From: Solirubrobacterales bacterium
GTDB taxonomy: Bacteria; Actinomycetota; Thermoleophilia; Solirubrobacterales; Solirubrobacteraceae
Direction of reading: 5' to 3'
Assembly (NCBI GenBank): GCA_019240305.1
Contig: JAFAYP010000521.1
Span: 64,818-110,313 of the forward strand
DNA length: 45,496 nucleotides
Part shown: positions 16,083-23,920 of the stretch, in pieces
How positions within the stretch are numbered: the stretch's first letter is position 1
Layout of the letters: every line of letters begins with the position of its first letter
Notes under the pieces: generated by a model
Database searches by the model: none
Seen by the model: only the letters and a program-made list of their open reading frames with translations
Told to the model about the DNA's origin: nothing
Made by a program: the position numbers and the translations under genes

Positions 16083-16087
16083 GCCGG

Positions 16088-17110
16088 TCATCCTCGGCGT
16101 GGCTGGCGGATCGCCAGTTCCTCGCGGCCGTCCCACTCCAGCGCGGCGTGCGCGGCCTGGTAGATCTCCTCGCTGCCTGGGCGATAGGCGTCTTCGAGCG
16201 CCGGGCTCAGCGGCACCGGCGTGAACGGCGCACCGACGCGCTGGATCGGCGCCTCCAGGTAATCGAACGCGGCGGCCTGCAGCCGGGCCGCGAGTTCGGC
16301 CCCGAACCCGCCCACGCGAACTGCCTCGTGGGCGATCACGGCCCGTCGCGTCTGCTGGACCGAGGCGACGATCGGCTCGAGATCAAGCGGGACGAGCGTG
16401 CGCGGGTCGATCACCTCGGCGGCGAAGCCTTCGTCGGCCAGGCGCTCGGCCGCCACCAGGGCCTCACCGACCATCCGTGAGAGCGCCACCATCGTCACGT
16501 CACGACCCGAGCGCAAGCGGTTGGCCCGGCCGAGCGCCAGCGGCTCGAGCGTCGTCAGTGCCGGCTCGCGCCGGAAGTACAGCGACTTGTTCTCCACGAA
16601 CACGACCGGATTCGGATCGGCGATCGCGCTCGCCAGCAGCCCGGCCGCGTCGGCGGCGCTGGAGGGCATGACCACCTTCAGCCCGGGCACGTGGGCCAAC
16701 CACGCTTCCAGGCTCTGCGAGTGCTGGGCTCCCGCCCGCCCACCGGCACCGCCCTGGGTACGCAGCACCAACGGGACTGACAGCTGCCCGCCGGACATGA
16801 AATGTGCCTTGGCCGCATGGTTGACGAGCTGGTCCAACGCCAGCGTGATGAAGTCGATGAACATGATCTCGACCACCGGCCGCAGGCCCGCCTGGGCCGC
16901 GCCGATCGCCACGCCGCAGACGGCGCCTTCGCTGATCGGCGTGTTGCGCACCCGTTCGGTTCCGAACTCCCCGGCCAGCCCGGCAGTCGCCTGATAGGGG
17001 CCGCCCTGCGCGACGTCCTCGCCGAGCACGATCACCCGCTCGTCGTCACGCATGGCCTGTGCCAGGGCGGCGTTGATCGCCTTCACGACCGTCGTCTCGA
17101 GGTCGGCCAT
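16088..17110 (-). CDS. 2-oxoacid dehydrogenase E1 beta subunit (acetoin/pyruvate dehydrogenase type), pair 1
   Basis: A 340-residue transketolase-like beta subunit. Landmarks are the N-terminal INAALAQAMRDDERVIVLGEDVA, the ThDP-contact segment VRNTPISEGAVCGVAIGAA, and a C-terminal transketolase_C domain with EVIDPRTLVPLD and VIAHEAVRVGGFGAE. With the alpha subunit encoded 5 bases upstream it would form an alpha2beta2 ThDP enzyme that oxidatively decarboxylates a 2-oxoacid or cleaves an acetoin-like alpha-hydroxyketone and passes the acyl group to a lipoyl E2. Neither E2 nor E3 is in this window. It is the last gene of the - strand operon. The final 12 residues are not conserved. Confidence 0.9.
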   Translation of the reverse strand: MADLETTVVKAINAALAQAMRDDERVIVLGEDVAQGGPYQATAGLAGEFGTERVRNTPISEGAVCGVAIGAAQAGLRPVVEIMFIDFITLALDQLVNHAAKAHFMSGGQLSVPLVLRTQGGAGGRAGAQHSQSLEAWLAHVPGLKVVMPSSAADAAGLLASAIADPNPVVFVENKSLYFRREPALTTLEPLALGRANRLRSGRDVTMVALSRMVGEALVAAERLADEGFAAEVIDPRTLVPLDLEPIVASVQQTRRAVIAHEAVRVGGFGAELAARLQAAAFDYLEAPIQRVGAPFTPVPLSPALEDAYRPGSEEIYQAAHAALEWDGREELAIRQPRRG

Positions 17111-17115
17111 GCGCG

Positions 17116-18153
17116 TCAGCTCTGCGTCCCGACCCGCGCGTACACCAGACCGGCGGTTGCATCCGGCTCGGCGGGCGGGCTCGCGCGCGCGAACCTGACC
17201 GCCGCCTCGACCTCGGCCCGCGCGGCCTCCTCAATGCTCCGGACCTCATCCTCGCCGAGCCAGCCGCGCCGCCGGGCATCGGTCTGCAGCCGCGCGAGCG
17301 GGTCCAGGCGCGCCCAGTCAGCCTCGGCCAGCGCTTCCCGGTAGGCCTGCGGGTCGCCCTCGTAATGACCCCGGAGGCGATGGGTGAGGCACTCGAGGAG
17401 ATACGGTCCCCGCCCGCCCCCCCGCCCGCTCCCGTCAGCCGCTCGGGCGCGGGCGAGGTATTCGCCGAACGCGCTCCACAGCGCCGGCACGTCACTTCCG
17501 TCGACGGTCCGGCGCTCGAAGTCGTAGGGCGCCACGACATCGCACACGCGCTCGACCTTGGTGTGAGCCGCGCGCGGAGTGAACTCGGCGAAGCCGTTGT
17601 TCTCGCACACGAAGATCAGCGGCAGCTCCCACAGGGCCGCGAGGTTCACCGTCTCGTGAAAGTATCCGCCCTGGACGGCGCCGTCGCCGAAGAACACAAC
17701 CGTCACCTGGTCCGTGCCGCGCAGCTTGGCCGCCAGCGCGTCGCCCGCCGCCAGCGGCAGGTTGCCGCCCACGACACCCGTTGCGCCCAGCAGCCCGTGC
17801 TCGCGATCGACCAGGTGCATCGAGCCGCCCAGGCCCCGGCACAGCCCATCCGAGCGACCCATCAGCTCGGACATCACACGGTCCATCGGCGCGCCCTTGG
17901 CCAGCGCGTGCCCGTGGGCCCGGTGGCCGCTGTAGACGGCGTCATCGTCGCGGAGCTGCCTGCAGACCGCGGCCGCCACCCCCTCGCCGCCGATGCTCAA
18001 GTGGATCAGACCGTGGACCAGAAGGCTCCGGGACAGCCTCGCCACCCGCTCCTCGAAGCAGCGGATGCGCCACATCGTGGCCAGCAGGGCCAGGGTGGTG
18101 GGGTGATCGAGCTCGGGCGACTTGGCCGGGCCGGTTCGCGTGGTTCGGGGCAC
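17116..18153 (-). CDS. 2-oxoacid dehydrogenase E1 alpha subunit (acetoin/pyruvate dehydrogenase type), pair 1
   Basis: A 345-residue E1 alpha subunit. It contains RIRCFEERVARL near residue 30, YSGHRAHGHALAKG, GRSDGLCRGLGGSMHL and the ThDP/Mg motif GDGAVQGGYFHETVNLAALW followed by VCENNGFAEF. A Gly-rich stretch (GSGRGGGRG) interrupts the region before the conserved LTHRLRGHYEGDPQAYR. Start GTG at 18153 follows the pair-2 beta stop by 4 bases. The absence of long E1p-specific N-terminal sequence fits the acetoin or branched-chain type. It pairs with the gene 5 bases downstream. Confidence 0.9.
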   Translation of the reverse strand: MPRTTRTGPAKSPELDHPTTLALLATMWRIRCFEERVARLSRSLLVHGLIHLSIGGEGVAAAVCRQLRDDDAVYSGHRAHGHALAKGAPMDRVMSELMGRSDGLCRGLGGSMHLVDREHGLLGATGVVGGNLPLAAGDALAAKLRGTDQVTVVFFGDGAVQGGYFHETVNLAALWELPLIFVCENNGFAEFTPRAAHTKVERVCDVVAPYDFERRTVDGSDVPALWSAFGEYLARARAADGSGRGGGRGPYLLECLTHRLRGHYEGDPQAYREALAEADWARLDPLARLQTDARRRGWLGEDEVRSIEEAARAEVEAAVRFARASPPAEPDATAGLVYARVGTQS

Positions 18154-18157
18154 CGGG

Positions 18158-19138
18158 TCAGGCGGGCACCGGCGCGGTGCCCAGCACCTGGCGCACCGCG
18201 GCGGCGATCTTGGTGTCGTCAGGCAGCACGAACGCCTCCATCGGCTCGCTGTAGGGCACCGTGACGTCGAGTCCGGTCACCTGCCGGATCGGCGCCTTCA
18301 GCGTGGAGAAGCCATGTTCGGCGATCTCACCGGCGATCAGCGCCGAAGCCGCCGCATGCCGCGGCGCCTGGTCGACGAGGACCACGTGCCCGGTCTTCTG
18401 CACGGAGGTGAGGATCGTCGTCGTGTCGAGCGGCGCCAGCGTCCGCGGATCGATCACCTCGGCTTCGATCCCCTCGGCGGCCAGCGACGCTGCCGCGGCC
18501 AGGGCCTTGCCGACCATCCAGCCGGTCGCGACGATCGTCACGTCGCCACCTGCGCGACGGATCTGCGCCTGTCCGAACGGCACGAGGTACTCGCCGTCCG
18601 GCACCTCACCGGGCTCGAGCGTCAACAGGTAATGATGCAAGAAGCAGACCGGATTGTCGTCCCGGATCGCCGTGGCCATCAGTCCCTTGGCGTCGGCGGC
18701 GGTCGCTGGTAGCGCCACCTTGAGCCCGGGGATGCCGAGGAACATGCCGTAGATCGAGCCGGTGTGCTGCCCGGCCCAGCCGGCGGTGAACCCGTAGCCG
18801 GCCTTCAGGACCAGCGGCACCTTGACCCGCCCGCCGCTCATGTAGCGAAAGCGCGGGGCCTCGTTGACCACCTGGTTCATCGCCACCAGCATGAACTCGG
18901 CCATGTACAGCTCGACGACCGGGCGCAGGCCGGCCAGCGCCGCCCCGACGGCCATCCCTATCTCGGCGGTCTCGGCGATCGGCGTGACCCGCACCCGATC
19001 GTGGCCGAAGGCCCTGACGAATTCGTCGTTCTCGGTCGTGGCGAGGTTCTGACCGAAGTACAGAACGCTGTCGTCACGCGCCATCTCCAGCTGGATCGCC
19101 TCGTTGATCGCCGCTATGTAGGGAAGCTCGTGTGCCAC
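18158..19138 (-). CDS. 2-oxoacid dehydrogenase E1 beta subunit, pair 2
   Basis: A 326-residue beta subunit, related to but clearly distinct from the one at 16088-17110. It has INEAIQLEMARDDSVLYFGQNLA at the N-terminus, VRVTPIAETAEIGMAVGAAL at the ThDP site and VIDPRTLAPLDTTTILTSV in the C-terminal domain. The usual GED after the first helix is GQN here, which may alter cofactor or partner contacts. GTG at 19138 has AGGAG about 11 bases upstream. It lies 21 bases after the pair-2 alpha gene. Confidence 0.88.
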   Translation of the reverse strand: MAHELPYIAAINEAIQLEMARDDSVLYFGQNLATTENDEFVRAFGHDRVRVTPIAETAEIGMAVGAALAGLRPVVELYMAEFMLVAMNQVVNEAPRFRYMSGGRVKVPLVLKAGYGFTAGWAGQHTGSIYGMFLGIPGLKVALPATAADAKGLMATAIRDDNPVCFLHHYLLTLEPGEVPDGEYLVPFGQAQIRRAGGDVTIVATGWMVGKALAAAASLAAEGIEAEVIDPRTLAPLDTTTILTSVQKTGHVVLVDQAPRHAAASALIAGEIAEHGFSTLKAPIRQVTGLDVTVPYSEPMEAFVLPDDTKIAAAVRQVLGTAPVPA

Positions 19139-19159
19139 TGTGTGGTCGTCTCCTGGATG

Positions 19160-20200
19160 CTAGGCGTAGACGTGGTTGACGGCGTCTGCGGGCTCGGGGA
19201 ACGGGCTGTCGAGCCCATACCGCACCGCCGCCTGCATCTCGTCGCGTACCTGCGCGGCAATGGCGTCGGCGCGCTCGGCGTCGAGCTTGCCGTCGGTGAC
19301 CAGACGAGCGCGGAAGCGAGGCACTGGATCCCCGCGCTTGGCGGCCTCGTACTCCTCGGCGGCGCCGAAGACCTCGACCGCCTCGTGCTCGGGGAAGTGC
19401 AGCGGCACCCCGGGCGGCGCGATGATGTTTCCGTGGGCGGAGAGGCGATAGAGCTTTGATTCCACCAGCGTGGGTCCGTGGCCCTCGCGCGCGCGTGCGA
19501 CAGCGGCCCAGACAGCTTCGTAGACCGCGATCGGGTCGCCGCCGTCGACGGTCACGCCCGGCATCGAGAAGGCCTTGGCCTTGACCGCCAGCGGCTCGCC
19601 GGCGGCTGCGTTGGCATCCTCCTGCTCCACGCGCGTGATCACGTTGTAGGAGTTGTTCTCCATCACGTAGACGACCGGGAGCTTCCACAGCGACGCGATG
19701 TTCAGCGATTCCGAGAACGCTCCCTGCTTGGACGCTCCGTCGCCGAAGAAGCACAGGACGACCTGATCCCGCTTTCGGATCTGCGCAGCGTAGGCGACGC
19801 CGGTGGCCTGGGGAATCCCCTGGCCGACGATGCCCGACGTGCCCATGAAGCCGCGCTCTGGATCCACCAGGTGCATCGAGCCGCCGTAACCGCCGCACAG
19901 GCCACCCGTGCGGCCGTAGATCTCGGCCATCATCGCCCGGGGATCGGTGCCGAGCACGAGCGGATAGCCATGGCAGCGGTAGGTGCACATGAGCTGATCG
20001 TTTTCTCGCAACGTGGCCAGGGCACCGACGATCGACGCCTCCGCACCGTCGGCCAGGTGGGTGTGGCCGCGGATCACGCCCGGATGCTCCTCGAAGGTGC
20101 GCTTGACCCGCTCCTCGAACTCGCGGATTCGCAGCATCTGGGTGAAGGCCCAGATCAGGCGCTCGTCATCGAGCTCGGCCGGGTTGTTGCTCGTGCTCAC
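19160..20200 (-). CDS. 2-oxoacid dehydrogenase E1 alpha subunit, pair 2
   Basis: A 346-residue alpha subunit. QMLRIREFEERVKRTFEEHP opens the fold, then CTYRCHGYPLVLG, GRTGGLCGGYGGSMHL, and the ThDP motif GDGASKQGAFSESLNIASLW with VMENNSYNVIT. In pair 1 the equivalent is GGYFHETVNLAALW, so the active-site His of the HExxN motif is Ser here (FSESLN). GTG at 20200, with GGGGAGC six bases upstream, was chosen because homology begins right after it. The frame continues open upstream but overlaps the isomerase gene. It probably acts with the beta subunit downstream on a related but different substrate from pair 1. Confidence 0.88.
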   Translation of the reverse strand: MSTSNNPAELDDERLIWAFTQMLRIREFEERVKRTFEEHPGVIRGHTHLADGAEASIVGALATLRENDQLMCTYRCHGYPLVLGTDPRAMMAEIYGRTGGLCGGYGGSMHLVDPERGFMGTSGIVGQGIPQATGVAYAAQIRKRDQVVLCFFGDGASKQGAFSESLNIASLWKLPVVYVMENNSYNVITRVEQEDANAAAGEPLAVKAKAFSMPGVTVDGGDPIAVYEAVWAAVARAREGHGPTLVESKLYRLSAHGNIIAPPGVPLHFPEHEAVEVFGAAEEYEAAKRGDPVPRFRARLVTDGKLDAERADAIAAQVRDEMQAAVRYGLDSPFPEPADAVNHVYA

Positions 20201-20213
20201 TTCCGCTCCCCTC

Positions 20214-21083
20214 TCACGCGATCCCACGCGCAAACTGTGCGGCGGTCGCCTCGTATGCTCGCTCGAACTCCTGGTCGATCGGCAGGCTGCGCAGGTTCGC
20301 CGACAGCACCTCCACACCCCACGGCTGGTCGTATCCGGCCTGCAGGCATGCGTCGACATAGGCGGGGATGTCGAACTCGCCCTCGCCCGGCAGGCGCCGG
20401 TGGTTGACCGTCTCGTCGATGAGGTCCTCCATGTTCTGGTGCTGGCCGTCGGACAGCTCGACCCAGGACAGGTGCTCCGGCGGAATCCGGCCCAGATCCT
20501 CCGGGGTGATCCCCAGCTTGGCCATGTGCCAGGTGTCGATGGCCAGGCCGCCATTCGGGCGGCCCGCGCCCTCCACCAGTTCCAGGGCGGCGTCGAGCGT
20601 GTTGACGTTCACGTCAAACGGCATGAATTCGTACACGACCGCCGCATCAGTGTGCTCGGCGGCATCGTCGCAAAGCGCCCCGAACTCCTCGATCAGCCGG
20701 CCGAGCTCGCACGGCGTTCCCGGGATGTTGCCGACCTTGATGTGGTGCGCGTCGAACGTCGCGGCGGTGTCGAACAGCAGCGCGCGCCGGCGGTCGGAGC
20801 CGGCTCGCTCGGGGCGATCCGGCTCGACGAAGAAGTCGGCCAGAAACTCGACCTGAAGATGGGTCAGGCCGGCGTCGTCGAAGACCCGCTTCATCTCGTG
20901 CAGCGTGCTGGTCTCGAGCTGGTGCTCGATGTCCGCGTGCCACAGCCCCAGGCCGCGGAAGCCGACACGCGCGGCCTGGGCGCAGCGATCGACCCACGTG
21001 AACGTGCTCCACTCGCGCCCGACGTGCACGTCCGCCGGACCCGCGCTCGTCCAGTACAGGTCGAGCAACTCGATCTCGCCCAT
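20214..21083 (-). CDS. Sugar phosphate isomerase/epimerase-like TIM barrel (AP endonuclease 2 family)
   Basis: A 289-residue protein of the xylose-isomerase-like barrel family (IolE/hydroxypyruvate isomerase relatives). Likely metal ligands are Glu in VYEFMPFD, Asp/His in AIDTWHMAKLG, and Glu in WGVEVLSANL near the C-terminus. Such enzymes isomerise, epimerise or dehydrate hydroxy-keto substrates. Next to two ThDP E1 pairs it might prepare an alpha-hydroxyketone or 2-oxoacid. ATG at 21083 is preceded by a good AGGAGAG. It is 13 bases from the pair-2 alpha gene, so they are co-transcribed. The substrate is not identifiable. Confidence 0.8.
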   Translation of the reverse strand: MGEIELLDLYWTSAGPADVHVGREWSTFTWVDRCAQAARVGFRGLGLWHADIEHQLETSTLHEMKRVFDDAGLTHLQVEFLADFFVEPDRPERAGSDRRRALLFDTAATFDAHHIKVGNIPGTPCELGRLIEEFGALCDDAAEHTDAAVVYEFMPFDVNVNTLDAALELVEGAGRPNGGLAIDTWHMAKLGITPEDLGRIPPEHLSWVELSDGQHQNMEDLIDETVNHRRLPGEGEFDIPAYVDACLQAGYDQPWGVEVLSANLRSLPIDQEFERAYEATAAQFARGIA

Positions 21084-21125
21084 CGACTCTCCTCTTCCTC
21101 ATTGCGGAGCCGCTGCCAAGCTAAC

Positions 21126-21148
21126 GCTGGCCTCGGGGTGGGGCCAGC
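21126..21148 (-). terminator. Hairpin after the alpha/beta hydrolase gene
   Basis: GCTGGCC (21126-21132) and GGCCAGC (21142-21148) form a perfect 7-bp stem with a 9-base loop, about 26 bases past the hydrolase stop. No clear U-run follows on the minus strand, so it may be a weak terminator or an mRNA-processing or stability hairpin between the hydrolase and the isomerase gene. Confidence 0.35.
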
Positions 21149-21173
21149 CAACCCGTGCAGGCGTTCTTGCCGA

Positions 21174-21914
21174 TCAGCGCGCCAGCTCGCCGGCGATCCG
21201 GTCCAGGGCCGTCACGAGCTCGTCGGTCCGTGACACCCAGGGCGAATGGTCGGTGTCGATCTCGATCACCGGATCACAGCCGGCGGCGCGATACATCCGC
21301 TGCTGCATCGCGGGCGGAATCGCACGGTCCTGGAGGCAGGTGACGTAGGCCCGGGGCAGCCTGGCGAACGCCTCGGGGTGATCGCCGGCGGCGAACGGCT
21401 GAGCGAACGCCGCCACGGGTTGAGGCCCGAGACGTTCGAGCCCCCACTCGACCTGCGCGTCGGTGGCGCAGCCCATGAGCGCCAGGGGTGCGGCCTCCCG
21501 CGGCATCCGGGCGATGGGCGGGTCGCCCATGACGACGATGTTGGCCTGGACCTGGTCATCGGCGGCCTCGGGGAGTGCCGTCAGGTCGAGCAGGCTCTGC
21601 CCGTCCTCGGGGATGAACGCCGCCACGTAGGCCAGCGCCGCGACCTGCTCGGGGCGGCGGGCGGCGGCCTGGGTGATCGCCATCCCGCCCATGCTGTGAC
21701 CGACCAGGAGCGCGGGGGGGCCTTCCCCGAGCGCCTCGCAGATCCGCTCCGCGTACGCCGTGAGCGTGACCTCGCCCAGCGGCGTCGGGTCCAGGCCGGC
21801 GCCGGGAAGGTCGATCGCCTCCACCTCGTGCCCGGCCGAGCGCAGGCCTGGCAGCACCGGCTCCCAGCACCAGGCGCCCGCGAACGCTCCATGTACCAGC
21901 AGGATTCTGGTCAC
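21174..21914 (-). CDS. Alpha/beta-hydrolase, methylesterase/hydroxynitrile-lyase-like
   Basis: A 246-residue alpha/beta-hydrolase. The N-terminal strand and oxyanion motif LVHGAFAGAWCWEPVLP, the nucleophile elbow GHSMGG near residue 95, the acid in TCLQDRAIPPAMQQ and the catalytic His in DTDHSPW near the C-terminus are all visible. The size and motif spacing match small esterases of the plant methylesterase/salicylic-acid-binding type and bacterial EstC-like enzymes. It probably hydrolyses a small ester or activated ketone. The GTG start at 21914 is divergent from the strong promoter of the carboxylase operon, 170 bases away. Confidence 0.88.
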   Translation of the reverse strand: MTRILLVHGAFAGAWCWEPVLPGLRSAGHEVEAIDLPGAGLDPTPLGEVTLTAYAERICEALGEGPPALLVGHSMGGMAITQAAARRPEQVAALAYVAAFIPEDGQSLLDLTALPEAADDQVQANIVVMGDPPIARMPREAAPLALMGCATDAQVEWGLERLGPQPVAAFAQPFAAGDHPEAFARLPRAYVTCLQDRAIPPAMQQRMYRAAGCDPVIEIDTDHSPWVSRTDELVTALDRIAGELAR

Positions 21915-22000
21915 CGATCGGCGATCGTAACCGCGGCCGAGCCTCCCGGGCTCCGATCAGCGCTGGCGCTCATGCCGGACTGCGCTGAGGAGCAAGGCGG

Positions 22001-22030
22001 TTGACTTCCCCCGAAGCCTTCGCGTATAAG
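22001..22030 (+). promoter_or_regulatory. Strong sigma70-type promoter of the kinase-carboxylase operon
   Basis: TTGACT (22001-22006) and TATAAG (22025-22030) are 18 bases apart, each matching consensus at 5 of 6 positions. This is striking in such GC-rich DNA. Transcription would start near 22037, giving a leader of about 48 bases. An inverted repeat, CGAAG-C-CTTCG (22012-22022), fills the spacer and is a candidate operator. GGGAGG at 22073-22078 is the ribosome-binding site of the first gene. Confidence 0.7.
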
Positions 22031-22084
22031 AACCCAGGTCCCAGCCACGGCGCCAGGCGACCCCCATCGCAAGGGAGGTTTCAC

Positions 22085-23920
22085 ATGAGCACCACGGATC
22101 CTGCGCTCGGAGCGTTCCCGAGCCCGTACTCGGTGCCAACCCCGGCGGGGTGTGAGGGTTGGGAGGAGGGGTATCCGTACTACGCCGTGTTTGACGAGCG
22201 GCGGCGTGAAACCGACGAGAACCGCTTCTGGTTCTGGAACTCGATGCACTTCCCGGTCCCGATGCCGGCCTTCGACGTGATCTGCATCGATTCGCCGTAT
22301 CAGGCGGTGGGGTCGTGGCAGAACCGGGTGTTCGCCGTGCCGCCAGCGATGGGCATCGACTACCGAATCGTCAACGGCTACGTCTACATCTCGGGCAACC
22401 CGGTCACCGACCCGGAGAAGATCGCCGAACGAGCCGGCTTCTTCCAAGCGCGCGCCGGTCACTACTACGAGCACTGGACCGAGCTCTACGGCAAGTGGCG
22501 GGCGAAGATGGACGCTCTGATCGCCGAGCTGGGCGAGCTGCAGGTGCCCCACCTCCCCGAGTACGAGCCCGACGAGGTCGCCCTGGCCGACGACCGCAAC
22601 ACCGCGTTCTACGAGGTCCTCGACGCCTACGGGCGCTGCCTGCGGCTGCTCGATCTGATGTGGCAGCACCATTTCGAGTTCCTGCTCCTCGGCTACGGTG
22701 CCTACGCCACGTTCGTCGAGCTGTGCAAGAGCCATCTGCCCGACATTCCGGACCAGCACATCGCGCAGATGGTGGCGGGGATCGATGTGCTGCTGTTCAA
22801 GCCCGACGCCGAGCTGCGGCGGCTGGCCCGGCTGGCGATCGAGACGGGGGTCGACGGTGCCTTCGCGGAGGGCCGTACGCCTCAGGAGATCGACACCGAG
22901 CTCGCTCGCAGCGAAGCCGGGCGCAGCTGGCTGGCCGAGCTCGAGGAGGTCAAGGATCCGTGGTTCAACATGGCCACGGGAGACGGTCTGTACCACTACT
23001 ACCGCAGCTGGCTCGACGACCCGAGCATCCCGTATGCGGCCCTGATCGGACACATCGGTGCGCTCCGAGCGGGCCAGAAGATCGATCGGCCGACCGAGGA
23101 GATCGTGCGGGAGCGCGAGCGGCTGGCGGAGGGCTACGGCGCACTGCTCGATGAGGCGACGCGAGGCCCGTGGAATGACCTGCTGGCGCTGTCACGCACG
23201 GTGTTCCCCTATGTCGAGGAGCACAAGTTCTTCTGCGACTACTGGTTTCTGACCCGGTGGTGGAACAAGGTCCGCGAGTTCGGGGCGCTGCTGGCTGTGC
23301 ACGGGTTCATCGAGGACGGGGAGGACATCTTCCAGCTCTCCCGGCACGAGGTGGCCGTGGCACTGGACGAGCTGGTCCTCACCTGGGCCACCGGGGGCCG
23401 GCCGCTGGGCCCGCACCACTGGCCCGGAATCGTCGCCCGTCGCCGGGAGTTGCTCGAGCGGCTCGCGGCTTGGACGCCGCCGCCGGCGCTGGGCATCGCG
23501 CCGGAGGCGGTCACCGATCCGATGACGATCATGCTGTGGGGGGTGACCACCGAGCGAGTGCAGGACTGGGCCCGTCACCGGGACGGGGGCAACGAGCTGA
23601 ACGGGGCTGCGGCCTCACCCGGCGTGGTGGAAGGAGTCGCCCGGGTCGTCAGGTCGGTGACCGAGATCGCCGATGTACGCGACGGGGAGATACTCGTCTG
23701 CGGGAGCACGTCCCCGGCCTGGGCACCGATCTTCTCCAAGATCACCGCCACCGTCACCGACGTCGGCGGCGTGATGTCACATGCGGCGATCGTGTGCCGC
23801 GAATACGGGCTGCCCGCGGTCGTCGGCACCGGGCGCGCCACCTCGGAGATCCGCACCGGCCAGACGATCCGCGTCGACGGCTCAGGGGGGGTGGTGACAC
23901 TGCTCGACAGCGGTCGATGA
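22085..23920 (+). CDS. Phenylphosphate synthase alpha-like protein with PEP-utilising mobile His domain
   Basis: A 611-residue protein. The last 100 or so residues are a PEP-utilising-enzyme mobile (phosphohistidine) domain: GGVMSHAAIVCREYGLPAV with the phospho-carrier His566. The preceding 470 residues (starting GWEEGYPYYAVF, with RFWFWNSMHFP and IDYRIVNGYVYISG) resemble the 70-kDa subunit of anaerobic phenylphosphate synthase. They are unlike PEP synthase, whose C-terminal pyruvate-binding barrel is absent. The phosphoryl acceptor is therefore probably not pyruvate but something bound by the large N-terminal region. The next gene supplies the ATP-grasp half, overlapping by ATGA. ATG at 22085 has GGGAGG six bases upstream. 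In this operon, with a biotin carboxylase and a 3-oxoacid:CoA ligase, the acceptor may be the enol of a ketone (inference). Known homologues phosphorylate phenol. Confidence 0.85.
   Translation: MSTTDPALGAFPSPYSVPTPAGCEGWEEGYPYYAVFDERRRETDENRFWFWNSMHFPVPMPAFDVICIDSPYQAVGSWQNRVFAVPPAMGIDYRIVNGYVYISGNPVTDPEKIAERAGFFQARAGHYYEHWTELYGKWRAKMDALIAELGELQVPHLPEYEPDEVALADDRNTAFYEVLDAYGRCLRLLDLMWQHHFEFLLLGYGAYATFVELCKSHLPDIPDQHIAQMVAGIDVLLFKPDAELRRLARLAIETGVDGAFAEGRTPQEIDTELARSEAGRSWLAELEEVKDPWFNMATGDGLYHYYRSWLDDPSIPYAALIGHIGALRAGQKIDRPTEEIVRERERLAEGYGALLDEATRGPWNDLLALSRTVFPYVEEHKFFCDYWFLTRWWNKVREFGALLAVHGFIEDGEDIFQLSRHEVAVALDELVLTWATGGRPLGPHHWPGIVARRRELLERLAAWTPPPALGIAPEAVTDPMTIMLWGVTTERVQDWARHRDGGNELNGAAASPGVVEGVARVVRSVTEIADVRDGEILVCGSTSPAWAPIFSKITATVTDVGGVMSHAAIVCREYGLPAVVGTGRATSEIRTGQTIRVDGSGGVVTLLDSGR

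Noticed and set aside
22085-23920. A conventional PEP synthase split by a frameshift
   Set aside because: The domain order is wrong (ATP-grasp encoded second), both genes have good starts and overlaps, and the pyruvate-binding barrel is absent.
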